From: Opisthorchis felineus
Lineage: Eukaryota; Platyhelminthes; Trematoda; Opisthorchiida; Opisthorchiidae
Length of the DNA: 64,000 nucleotides
NCBI GenBank assembly: GCA_004794785.1
Contig: SJOL01009975.1
Span: 162,726 to 226,725 of the forward strand
Direction: 5' to 3'
Positions 51,544 through 61,760 of the stretch are shown piece after piece. The notes below the pieces were generated by a model. That model searched no databases. It was not told the DNA's origin and saw nothing but the letters and a program-made list of their open reading frames with translations. A program made the translations under genes and the position numbers. Numbering within the stretch: the stretch's first letter is position 1; each line of letters begins with the position of its first letter.

Positions 51544-51774
51544 CAGGCGAGTCATGTACAAATGATGTTTTGCTATGTATCTTAGAATCGCCTCGAATGC
51601 ATATCATTTTTTATCACAGACAAAACTCAGAATGGTACACGTACTCACACTTACAATCTAGCGGACCAGCACCAGCTGTCAATTTCGCCATAACAAATGC
51701 GGACGGTCATCCAGTCTCGGAAGTTCGGTGGGGATCACTAATCAGAATGGTTTGCAACTTCACCAACGTGTATG
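51544..51774 (+). CDS. exon: ZP-C-like domain, first part
   Basis: The donor GTGAGT is at 51775 and the acceptor is after tgtttccacag; AG at 51503-51504 and 51545-51546 are in the same phase and are alternatives. Phase 1 at both ends. The C-terminal half reads A-V-N-F-A-I-T-N-A-D-G, then P-V-S-E-V-R-W-G-S-L-I-R-M. This is the ZP-C signature of a strand ending in G, a variable loop, V, a G-[DS]-x-L turn and a further strand. An N-F-T sequon follows. Two cysteines precede it (E-S-C-T-N-D and L-L-C-I-L). In ZP proteins this half assembles into the polymer and is followed by a cleavage site and membrane anchor. Confidence 0.68.
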
Positions 51775-52315
51775 GTGAGTAACACACCAGTATCAGACGT
51801 CACAAATGAAAAGTTTGCCGAACAATTATTTTTAATTTCTGCGAGAAACAATAAAAGCTAATCATATTGCATGTCCTTAGAATGGACTGATGCCTGAATC
51901 TAGAACAAAACGCACGCTGTTGCAGTTGTTTCTGCTGCGCTTCAATACTGTCCCTGAAAATAATATGACTACCACTTTTCCAAACATAATTTCTGTAGCT
52001 ATCGTGCTCGAAAATATGCCAATGGAGAACTTATTTTCAAAGATGTTCCAGAACCTGTACATTTGAATTATAACCGAGGAGTTCCCGGAAGAGTCCTAAT
52101 ACCACTCACTTTCGAAACGCTAGTTGCTGATCAACCAAAACTGTTAACTTTCACATAAGCATCATATCATTTCGACTACAAGTCAACGGAAAGGCGCAAA
52201 CCGTCTTCGAAAATCCATGCCGTCGGTTTACTATGATGAGTTAGTTCGTCCTCCAAAGTGAACCTTGATATTTTGGCATTAGCACGATCCATGTTTTCAC
52301 CTGGTTTTATGACGT
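51775..52315 (+). other. intron
   Basis: No feature recognised before the SINE. Confidence 0.5.
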
Positions 52316-52505
52316 CACAAAGCCCAAGTGGTTAGAGCGCGAATTTACTGACCTGAAGGTCCGTGGTTCGAACCCCACCTCTGCCTCTCGACTTCCCCTG
52401 TCTAGGTTTGGGCAACCTGGCAGTATTCCAGCCCTCGTGCTTCCTTCGGGTGGCATGGCAGCTAGGCACTGAAAAGGTGCTACAGCTGAACGATTTTTTT
52501 TACAC
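52316..52505 (+). repeat. tRNA-derived SINE, family A, well preserved
   Basis: Starts with the tRNA-like head agcccaagtggttagagcgc (A box), reaches B box ggttcgaaccccacc about 40 bases later, then a unique body (cctgtctaggtttgggcaac, cagccctcgtgcttccttcg) and ends gctgaacgattttttt. It is not counted as a tRNA gene: the head lacks a pairing acceptor stem and continues into the SINE body. I recall similar elements in trematode genomes; this needs a database check. The 66-codon minus-strand frame here is a shadow of the repeat. Confidence 0.8.
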
Positions 52506-53465
52506 AACTATTGACGCATAAAACAAGCCATATAATGCAAAACTCCGCAATCTCCATGCGCCCAAAAAGACGAGTTCACCAGTTGGTTAGGATGAAATAA
52601 GCCATTTATTATGCAGTAAACTCAGGGCCATTGTCAGACTTTCATGCATAGTGAAGCCATAGTAACCGTGCAGTTTTTAAGACCCCTATGGATATCAAGA
52701 CAAAACTCTGCTGTCACTGAGACACCGCGTCCAATGAAGCTGCACAAGATGCCAAGCTATGACAGCGGGTCAGACTACCATGTGATCAGTGGGATGATAT
52801 TTTCGGACAACCCTTGCACTTGACCAATTAAGTCATCTAAATTTCTGTACGCTTTTGCCTCAAAAACGGATACTGACCAAGTTAGGAACTGGTGGTTCAT
52901 GCAATTTGGTAAAGGAACTTATGAAGTGTTTGGAAGTTTAGGGGACGTAAGACAGTGGCAAAAGAATGAGCATTTTAGTGTCTTTAAGGAAATTTAGAAA
53001 CAGCAAGGGAATTGTTACAATACAGTAGAAAGCATTGGTTGGTCCACCATGTGGCGAGGACAACAAGAAGCGTCTCACGAAACTCCGTAGTTTATCGGAT
53101 AGGTTCTGTCAATGATTCTCAGCAAGGATAAAGCGGTACGGCAGTGTTGCTCGGCTTTGCAGCACAGACTTATTTCACTCACAGGACATTTTGATGAAAT
53201 GATCTCAAAGATCCTTGCGGTAGCTTATCGAAATTTGTAGACTTTATTTTATTTCATGTCATGGAGTAAAAGTACCAGCAAAATTTATTGCGGGGGAGCC
53301 TTATTTTGGTCATCTCTAGTTTAGCTAGGGTCTTTCGAGAGAATTTGTTTAGAAAGTAGCCATGAGCGAGCTCACGCGCTGTTAGTTGTTGAGCTAGAAT
53401 AAACATGCTGTTTATCTCCGGGTGTTTGAATAGCTTTCATCTTATCTTCGACATTTTTTTATCAG
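52506..53465 (+). other. intron (end)
   Basis: No feature recognised. It ends in a strong pyrimidine tract and tttttttatcag. Confidence 0.5.
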
Positions 53466-53621
53466 TTCCCCCTCTGACCGGAAACTTACGGTCCTTAAAA
53501 CTTTCAACTTGGCACATTCTACGCTCATATTTTATGCAAATGTTAAACATGGCAAATCTATCATTTTCTAGATATTGCATTACTAGCGCACCAGGAGGAA
53601 CTCTGGATGATGAGGTGTTCA
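53466..53621 (+). CDS. exon: ZP-C-like domain, second part
   Basis: 156 bases (52 codons), phase 1-1, acceptor cttcgacatttttttatcag, donor GTAAGA at 53622. It joins 51774 (g plus TT, valine) without a stop. The end, S-R-Y-C-I-T-S-A-P-G-G-T-L-D-D-E-V-F, matches the ZP-C stretch in which a cysteine and a Gly-rich turn are followed by acidic residues and an aromatic. An N-L-S sequon is present. A longer ATG-started frame exists but uses the same bases; the splice signals show the real borders. Confidence 0.68.
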
Positions 53622-53737
53622 GTAAGATAACATAATCTAGTAAATATAAGAAAAGTTCCATAGCGTCGTCGGCATTAATTGCTGTTGGAATCTTCCTGTG
53701 CCTCTATCGAACAAGATTTAAGAGCTTTTCACTCAAG

Positions 53738-53898
53738 AAATCCCGGATGTTGAACTGAGGTTTTTTACAAGGTGCGTGATGGGGAGTCGATACTCAGAGA
53801 AGTTTATCTGCGACAGTTTAGGAGACCTCCGATGGGACAAAACTCAAAGATCTGCTGTTCATCAGCATTCTGCATCGTCACAGAGAGCAATATCAGCG
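53738..53898 (+). CDS. exon: ZP-C-like domain, end
   Basis: Acceptor after cttttcactcaag (53737), donor GTAATA at 53899, entering in phase 1 and leaving in phase 0. The joined codon (a plus AA) is lysine. The segment V-E-L-R-F-F-T-R-C-V-M-G-S-R-Y-S-E-K-F-I-C resembles the final strands of ZP-C, where F-x-F or F-F is followed by V-x-x-x-C-x-V and a further cysteine. A Gln/Ser/His-rich tail follows. Two other frames are open across the same bases and longer from an initiator. This one is preferred because both joins keep phase. Confidence 0.58.
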
Positions 53899-54108
53899 GT
53901 AATACTAATGCTTCACCCGCGTACAACCATTTATCTAATTATATTTATGGTGAAATGATGAGAAAAGAGTGAGTGAGATAGCTAACTAAATATTCGTCTA
54001 TCATAAGAATTCTAAGGTGCCTACATATCTAAGAGCTCAATAAGAAAATCTGTAAAGAAACTGACGGCAAGAACGCCACCGACATCGATCAGCCTCCTTT
54101 TCTTGCAG

Positions 54109-54328
54109 TGTTTCTCGACAAGTACAGGGGGATTACAAAGACCCAAACTGGAAAGCGGGCAACAACAACACCTGTTCTCTTCACAATCTCCTCCACACTC
54201 TCCTGTGGTTGGCGCCATCCTAAAAGAGACAAAGGGAACAAAATTCATCTCGGTAAACGATGCTTCGGCAAACGTCGCTTATGGCCGAGCCACTGCAGCT
54301 GTGGTTGTGGTTGCTCTCCACGACTGGC
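54109..54328 (+). CDS. exon: post-ZP segment
   Basis: 220 bases with a strong acceptor (cctccttttcttgcag) and donor GTAAGT at 54329, entering in phase 0 as the exon ending at 53898 requires, and leaving in phase 1. The product is Ser/Gln/Pro-rich first (S-S-Q-S-P-P-H-S-P-V-V) and then A-T-A-A-V-V-V-V-A-L-H-D-W, a short hydrophobic run too brief for a clear membrane span. If the donor is not used, the frame ends two codons later (R-K-C-stop). A second frame across this exon is also open. No anchor or furin-like site is evident. Confidence 0.55.
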
Positions 54329-54339
54329 GTAAGTGCTGA

Positions 54340-57270
54340 GCCAGCAAATACTCGTTTTCTAGACGTCTCATAATGAATTCGTGAACATCAACCGATAACA
54401 GCAAAATTTTAAGGCATCAGTGCCCAAAAACCTGAAGGTGCCTTTCAGCATCTGTCCGCAGGTACCATGTCTCGCCACTATAAAACAATACATAGTTTGT
54501 GCAGCCTGGCTTACACGAGATTCGGTGACATGACTTTTTGACGCCAAAATTGACGTAGATTAAGAAACATGATTCGGGCCTTTTAAATTCTTGCGGTGGC
54601 CTCATTAGACACTTCTACGTCAGAAATAATATAACTACCGAGGCATGTAAAATTCTCCAAAACCTCCAGTGATTCTCATTGTTAGAGGCATCTTCAGAGA
54701 CAGTACGTTCCGAAGCAACACGTTGCACTTTGAGCGAGCTAAGCGCATGTCAAAAAATGTTATAGTGGTAGCCAGCCTATTCAACCGGCCACGCACTTTA
54801 CCTTGGTCTTCAGCAATGAAGGCGATGTCATCTGCGTCCTCCATATGGACAAAGTTCTCACCAGCAACAGTTTGAACACCAGAGTTTTTCAGACCTTCCA
54901 GCGTCCGCCTTAATATTTCATCAATGACAAATTTAAACACGAATGGAGTGAAAATCCGTGCCGGACACCACTTTTTGTAGCGGAGCATTTGGGGAGCTCA
55001 TCAAACAGTGTCACCCCCCCCCCCAGAAATATTTGAATACAGGGATCGGACTATCTTCACAAACTTCTCGTGAATACCCTGTTGAGCGAGTGTAGTTAAC
55101 AGCACTGACCGATCAACAGGATCAAATCCACCCTTGAAGACAACGAATACCGATATTGTGGGTCGTCTCTACGCATGAGTTTGCTATAACACCTGAGGGG
55201 GTGTGAATATGTGGTCCATGCAGCCTCTACCAGGTTGAATTCCCGCTTGATGCTCACGGGTCAAGGACTCGCCTTCATCCGTAAGACGACGAAGAAACAA
55301 CGACGCCGGAAGCCTTCTCATCACAGAGGTCAAACTAACACCTCTGTGGTCATCACACTCACTGCGAGTATCCTCTTTGGAAATGGACACAGTTATCGAT
55401 TCACCCTAGTTGTCCGGGACCGTCTCCTTCTACCAGATAGACACGAATAGGCTATACAGACAGTGACTGATGAATTCACCGCCATACTTGAATAGAACAG
55501 GTAGAAGGTCGTCAGGACCAGCAGCACAATGACGCTTGAGTAGAGAAACACACTCGGACACTTCTGAGGCCGACAGTCCGGATCGGAGGTAGCAGGTGGC
55601 TTACTGAATTGCCGTTAAAAGTATTGTGCTCACAGGTCTAAAAGTTTTCTTATGCTGGATACCAGAGAGCCATTCTGGTCTCCAATAGTTCCGCCAACAA
55701 GAGGCTTCCAAGGAACAGTCAAAAGGATCAAGTGGAGAAGATTGCGGGTGTTCCCAGCGTTTTTACCTCTTCCATTTCTTCCGCCTTTGTGGTCCACCAA
55801 GCTTCTTGGTCTGCAAGAGCACTCACTATTATCTGGCGTCGGTTGATGCGTCGGGTTGAGCTGTGGTTCCGATCAGGAGGAATCTGTCGCAGCGCTTCCT
55901 TCAAAGCCATGGTTCTACAAGGGATTCAGTGTTTGGATGATGTTGGCTGTGTTGTACCTCAAATGGAAGTTCCCGCTCTCAGTAGCACTGTGGATATCTC
56001 TTCCCACCTGCCGTTAATATCCCAATTCGGACTGTCCGGCAGGCGTTCGAGGTGGTGGTTCTGGAAGTTTCGTTAATTTTCTGGGTCCCATAGCTTCTCA
56101 ATGGCTAAGTCGGGCGTGCGCAGTTTGCGTAGACCTGAAAAGCGCAATGAAAAGCAGCAGTGGACAACTCCATGGTAAGAGTCCACGTCGTTATTTCGGA
56201 AGGAGTGGTAGGCACCAATCGACCCTCGCCATCGATAAATGATGACGATGTGATCGTCAGGACTTATTCGCTGGTGATCACCACGTCGTCAAGCGGTTTG
56301 CGCTGTCCAGGAGACTAGTACTGCAAATGAACGGTCTGTGATCGACACACCTGGGTGTAGACAAATTTATTGCTCGTGCGTCTCGTATCCAAACCAAGAC
56401 GACCGCCCAACTGGGACCCAGCAGCGCTTAGTCTACCAACCTGGGCTTTCAGTTCACCACCAACCACAACGGTGTCTGTGCTTTTAGCTGGTCGTAAAAG
56501 AGCACATAGAACGTCATAGAGACTGCCTTTGGCAGACCAACAGCTACGTTTCGTTGGGGAGTAAGCAGACACAATAAACAGGGTGTGAATGACCTCATTT
56601 TCTCGAGATTGTCTCAGAAACTTTGGCAAACGAACCGCGCAGAGGCGACTATCGACTGGTATCCAATCAGATAGAGGCGCTTCCGCTTGGTCGCTCACTA
56701 CAATACGCACACACATATATCCAGCTGCAGCCGCCTATGCATCACAAGAAGTGTGCAGCCGGAACCTGGAAGAGAGCGAGAGGCAGTCAGTTTAATCAAA
56801 AACTTGCGTCCGCCATCCTTGTTTCTGACAGACAGCATACGTCAATGCAGATGGAAATAAACGTATGAGCAAGATACGCTTTTTATCCTTCTTGCGTCAG
56901 TGTGCGGTCATTAAAGGCGGCTAAGTCAACGGGCTTTCGAGGTTTGAAAACAGATTTCGAAGTGCTTAGTGTTGTCACTGAAATCGGACGGACAGAGGCT
57001 GCAGCTGAGTGTGGTGCATGGTGAACAAAGCGATCAGTCCTTGTGCTTGGACCTGTGGAGGGAGTATTTAAACTTGTGTGAGGTAGGGTAAAAGAGGGAA
57101 AAGTTGAAAGTGTAAGAAGGTGGGTGTCGGAAGTAGTATGCTTTCACTTACCCATCCTGCTGTATGCAGCAAGTAAGGCGACCCGGATGGTGACGCAACG
57201 CGACGTTTGATATGGCATAATAATATCTTTTCCGCGAGCATGTACGCGGACTGTGCTGTTGTCAGGGTAC
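54340..57270 (-). mobile_element. decayed RTE/CR1-type LINE (non-LTR retrotransposon)
   Basis: On the minus strand, from high to low coordinates, come a 5' leader, endonuclease-like stretches and reverse transcriptase. The endonuclease part includes N-D-R-T-L near 56900 and A-Q-V-G-R-L-S, then L-G-G-R-L-G-L-D-T-R-R-T near 56400. A W-W-T-T-K-A-E-E-M-E-E linker lies near 55800. The reverse transcriptase has D-D-H-R-G-V-S-L and E-H-Q-A-G-I-Q-P-G-R-G-C-M-D-H-I-F near 55200-55400, a D-A-D-D-I-A-F-I catalytic motif in place of Y/F-A-D-D near 54840, and S-G-E-T-W-Y-L-R near 54480. Many stops and frameshifts break it, so it is inactive. It lies in the intron after the exon ending at 54328, antisense to the host gene. 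A run of 11 C at about 55014-55024 sits inside it. Confidence 0.88.
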
Positions 57271-58215
57271 CCACATCTAGAAAAGACGTTGATTAGAGTC
57301 CTCAACCAAAGTCAAAAGACTGAACGCAATGCAACTGGCGAGTGCTTGCATACTACCACATTGGGACGCGTTTTTTAGGGGACGAGTCACCATAACTGTT
57401 CAACCCCCGACATGGAGGACCAGAAGATTGTCTTTTATCTTTTATCCACTGACTGGCCTGATATGCGAAACCTGCGGGTGTCAATGTGAACACCTCTCCC
57501 CTAGTATTACCCAGTAGGTCACATAGGTAGAAAACCTACCACAACGCGATAAGGTCGACTCTCTTTGCAACGAGGTTTATAAGCAAGGGAACGTTTGAAA
57601 CTGTAGGCGTTCGCCTACCGACTACCCCATAAAAACATCCAATAGAGCACACGTTAAGGCTTACTTCACTACCGCCATTCTGCCCAATAAATTGCTAAAT
57701 GATTGCTTGTCACGGCATGGTCCTTCAGAGGTATTCTTTTTGTTTCCTTGCAAGTTTTCTGTAAACTGTTTGCGTTTGAAGTCTGCGCGTCAGTCTTTTT
57801 TGCATTGAAACCCTATTAATTATAATTTATGAATCGCCTGCGCTCTGTGGGATGTCTGGAAATATAGTTAGCCGAACAAAAATGCTGTCCCGAATTCCTT
57901 ATTCTGGCGCATATATCTGCCTCATCGTGAAGTTCACGGTACCTTAGCCGTTAACTTGTTGTCAACTATGATAAGCCAAGCACGCTGTTTTGAGAGTGAA
58001 TCATGCTGGAATAAAAAAAGTTAAAAATAACGAACTTCATTCAAATGCGCTCAAACCAAATTACTGCAGTGAAAGCTTGTTTTGAAGTTTCATCGTGGGT
58101 TTCTCTTGGGTATCCGTGGGCTTCCGCTAAAACAGAAGTCACACACAATGATAAATAAGTCAAATAAGCATACTTACTTTATATTCCATGGAAATGACAA
58201 AATAATAGTAATGAT
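57271..58215. other. intron or 3' flank
   Basis: No feature recognised. The open frame at 57329-57517 has no support. Confidence 0.4.
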
Positions 58216-58310
58216 CGTTCAGATGTAACACTCTTTTGGTGCCTAGCTGCAATTCCATACGAAGGAAGCACGAGGGCTGGGATACTGCCAGGCAAAGATG
58301 GATCTCAGAA
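58216..58310 (-). repeat. SINE family A, 3' part only
   Basis: The minus strand reads cctggcagtatcccagccct, cgtgcttccttcg, agctaggcacc and gttacatctgaacgat, the same order as the body and tail of the copy at 52316. The tRNA-like head is missing. The 130-codon minus-strand open frame at 58160-58552 runs through this repeat and is not a gene. Confidence 0.7.
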
Positions 58311-61300
58311 AAAACCTCTGGACACTGTGAGCCTGCAAGTTGACTGCGCAAAGAACGCGAAACGTCCTTTATCATTATTATCCGAACGCATAATTGATGT
58401 CCACTGTTAGTTGTTGCATCTGAAGCCATTAGATGCTCGCTCGAAGAGCAGACAGTATAAAGGCATTGCAACATATAATATATTTGTGTAGGAAAATTAA
58501 AGGTGAAGGCTTTACTTTTCCATAAATATAGAGGAAGTACATGCTCTTCCAAAAAGCTGCATTCATCTAAAGTTTCTTAGTCAGCCCGCTTATTTTTTGA
58601 AATCCCTTCAATAAACGTTTCCTCAAGTTTTTGACTGTTTAAGCCAATGAGTCATCATTTAACCCTTATATACATTGAATATGAAGGTAGCTAAAGCTTG
58701 CATGAGTGTCAGTGGCGGAAACATGGATTGTTCAAATTCTATGCGTTGGCTCTTAAAACCGTTTGCCAATGGATGTTAAATAAAAAGGTGTTTCTGATAG
58801 ATTTTGACCGATTGTAGTTTAGTGTGCACAGTTCCAAGTTTTTTTTTGCGATATAGCTTAAAACTGATAACATTTCCTATGCTTATTTTCAAACGCCTTG
58901 TTACAAAGTCTACTGTGCACGTCTGGAAAATCAGTAAACGTAGAGGACAATTTAGAGCTTTTCAGGTTCACAAATTAGTACAAGCTTGATATCTAGAAAG
59001 ACTACTACTACAATCACTTTTGGATGGTATGTCAAATAACCGCCATGTGGAACCTCTGTGATGTGTGGACCATCGTTTTGCTCAGATCCATACATAGTTG
59101 TGAACATTTTAATGACGACTACTTTGATTTCCAATATTTTAAGCAATACATAGTGGAATTTGAACAACATTTTCATTCAGAATTTTCAACACAAATACAC
59201 GATTCGCCATGGGTACGAGTAGGCCACCGAACAATAGCTCCTACAAACGGGTTGGTAAGACACTTGTAAAGTAACATGAAACGATATCCTGTCAGCTACT
59301 ATTCTGAACGTATTCCTCAGACCTATGCTAGACGGTACACCATCAGTCCGGAAAGATGTCGTGTTAATGATAAACGTACCGGTGGGCACAAGCCACAGTC
59401 TGCCTCTGAAGAACTCAAGGACTGTTACAAACTGCCCTTCTGTATCTTGTTGTAAGATGTAATTTCACCTGAAACATAAGGCTGCCTCTTGGCAGCAAAT
59501 TTGTACAAAAAAATCCCAAGGGACAGACTCAGTTATAATACAGGTATGTATCCCATCAACACTGAGTTGGTATAAAGACGATTGCCTAGAACAGCAAATA
59601 TGCCTATTTGTATTCAGTTAGGTAGTATGCGAGACAGAAATTCTGGGACTAGTCATGCCTAATGAGCCACTGGACGACGGCAAAGACTAGGAGGCGCTTG
59701 AAAACAATGTTGATAGAATGGTTACATCAGAAAATCGATTCACTAAAATGCCGATTGGCCGCAAACGCTTTAGCCTAGCATGAACAAGAATACTGAACGT
59801 TCATGGCACAGTAAGAATGTGATACTATGAATCACTTAGATTTTGGAACAAGCAGCATTTCTTCGTTGTATTTTCTTAAACCATTCGCATACTTCAGTTT
59901 GACATTAATGAATTCTACAATTTCAATGGTCTCCATGAACAACCACATGAAGGCTTGAAACTGAGAATTTCGTTTCGCTAAATCATTCCCAAGTTATTGT
60001 TGCATCAGGTTAGCTTGCTTGCTCGCGGAGTGAAGTTTGAGTATGATAAAAATTGAACCATTGCAGTAAGGTCTTACCACACCTGCCTATCAATGTTATG
60101 ATTCACCAGGCACGTAACATGCACTAACTGTCTTTTTTACTTACAATTTTATTGAAAACAGAAGATTTCAAATTCTTTGGCGTTGAGGAATGCTCAGTCG
60201 TGCTGGCTTCAAAGCTCCGAAACAGGATTCCGCTTAGGATCGTGCATAAAGGGTACGACAGTCCAGTTTTTAAAGTAGTCTACAAGCGAGGTCATTAGTT
60301 CAGTACAGGTTTTTGTCTGCTTAAGCGTGGTAGCTGCTATATTTGTATTTGTATTTACGCACTCGTGTTTATACTTAAATATATATTCATATTTATGAGC
60401 AAGTATACGTGCAGTGTATATATAAATATACGTTTAGACGCAGTTAAATCGTACATATTCATAGTTGTGTCTAAGCGATCAACTACTTGCATTATGTACA
60501 CTTGATTTCTACTGATTTAAGCTTGATTTCCGACCTCTGGAGAATTCAGCTACCCTACCGAAACAAGACATTTTTCTTGATAGTTCATACCGCAAAAAGA
60601 TTGGTGCCTTTAGGTGGTTAACTATTGTTTTGAGTTAAAAGTTCCGTAGGAGTACGATGGATAGCAACTTTAAGCTTCTTTCACACGTTTGTGCTCATAT
60701 AGTCACCCCTATTCCAATTTTTGACCAAACTTTAGAGTATTTTATAAATCATGTTAATCACAACTATACTTGTTTTCCACTGCAAGTGCGGGACGTTTCC
60801 AGCTTGAATCAAGAAACTTTCAGTTTTTGTAAAAGCCGGGAATTACCGATGGCATTTAGCTTGTTGGGTTCTATGAGCAGTTTCTGGTGTCAGGATCGAA
60901 TGCTTTGGCATTTCTCTGGCACTTTAAAAAACCAAAAGCATCTTCAAAATATTTTTTGCCAACAAGAATGAAACCACGGCGCATGGGGTTCATCCGCTGT
61001 ATGCACGCGCATTTTTGCGCTTAAATAATAATGCTAGTTACCACTAATCAATAATTATTAACCATTAAGCATTAGTACTTAGCAATAATTATACTGAACA
61101 TAATAACGAGTGATAGTGCACTGTCGCCAAAAATGTAGCTTATCGTTGTCTGTAAATTCTGATTTTCCCTCGCTGACATTCTCGCATAATACCTTTGAAT
61201 ACCTTTCGCTTATCAAACCGGCTACTCACCCTAACTGTAAAATCCAATAAATTGGGGCGGCAGATGACAATATCTCTAAATTGTCGAAGTTTAATCTGGG

Positions 61301-61579
61301 CTTTCAGGAAGTAAGAAGACACATTAATCCAACCACCTTACTCCATTTTTAAATTTGCACGTCATGCCTTGCAAAATATTTATAATAAACAGACCAGTAT
61401 CTAGGCAAAACGACCTTTTAAAATCAAATAGAAAACCATCTCTCTCTTGGTGCAGTCTGTTTTACGTTTTTGTGTGAAGAAAACCCTTGCCTTCACTAAA
61501 CATATGACCATAGTAAACAAAAAATTATAGATTATTACATGTTGATGACATGATACTAGGTAATAATCAGTAAAGTTTT
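58311..61579. other. intron or flank; AT-rich tracts
   Basis: AT-rich low-complexity stretches occur at about 60345-60440 (repeated tatattt/atatata units) and 61020-61110 (repeated aataatta units). A 104-codon open frame at 60657-60971 starts with ATG and is unsupported by any domain or splice signal. Apart from the exon candidate at 59181 nothing is called. Confidence 0.4.
59181..59254 (+). CDS. candidate exon downstream of the LINE
   Basis: Acceptor cattttcattcag (ending 59180), donor G|GTAAGA at 59255, 74 bases, entering in phase 1 and leaving in phase 0. The entry phase fits the exon ending at 54328 (c plus AA, glutamine), giving F-S-T-Q-I-H-D-S-P-W-V-R-V-G-H. A longer version with an acceptor after ttttaag (59142) would be phase 0. 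There is no domain, only border quality and phase, and the next exon is unknown. Confidence 0.3.
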
Positions 61580-61760
61580 CATCCTGTGAACAGCCCTTTC
61601 ATCTTAGTTAAGAATCGTCAGCAATCCTCATCTCACAAAATTCAGAGTTTCGAATCCGCGACATTCCGGCCAATGGTTGGACACTTCAGCGTTTGGCCAC
61701 AAGTGGCTTATGTGCAGTGCAATTAGATCTCACACAGACAGGGCATAGCGCCACTCATTT
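61580..61760 (-). repeat. tRNA-derived SINE, family B
   Basis: In the order of the 45940 copy: cagc-ctttcatcttag-taagaatcgtcagcaat, ctcatctcacaaaa, an inverted B box gtttcgaatccgcgac, an inverted A box gtttggccac, then gtgcaattagatctcacaca. The copy is moderately diverged and in the minus orientation, as are all four recognised family B copies. Confidence 0.68.

Noticed and set aside
52321..52393. tRNA gene
   Set aside because: A and B boxes are present, but there is no pairing acceptor stem and the sequence continues into a SINE body.
58160..58552. Minus-strand open frame of 130 codons ending beside a GTAAGT
   Set aside because: It runs through a family A SINE tail in antisense, so its open length and protein sequence come from the repeat.
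60657..60971. ATG-started open frame of 104 codons
   Set aside because: No domain, promoter or splice evidence; the length is within chance.
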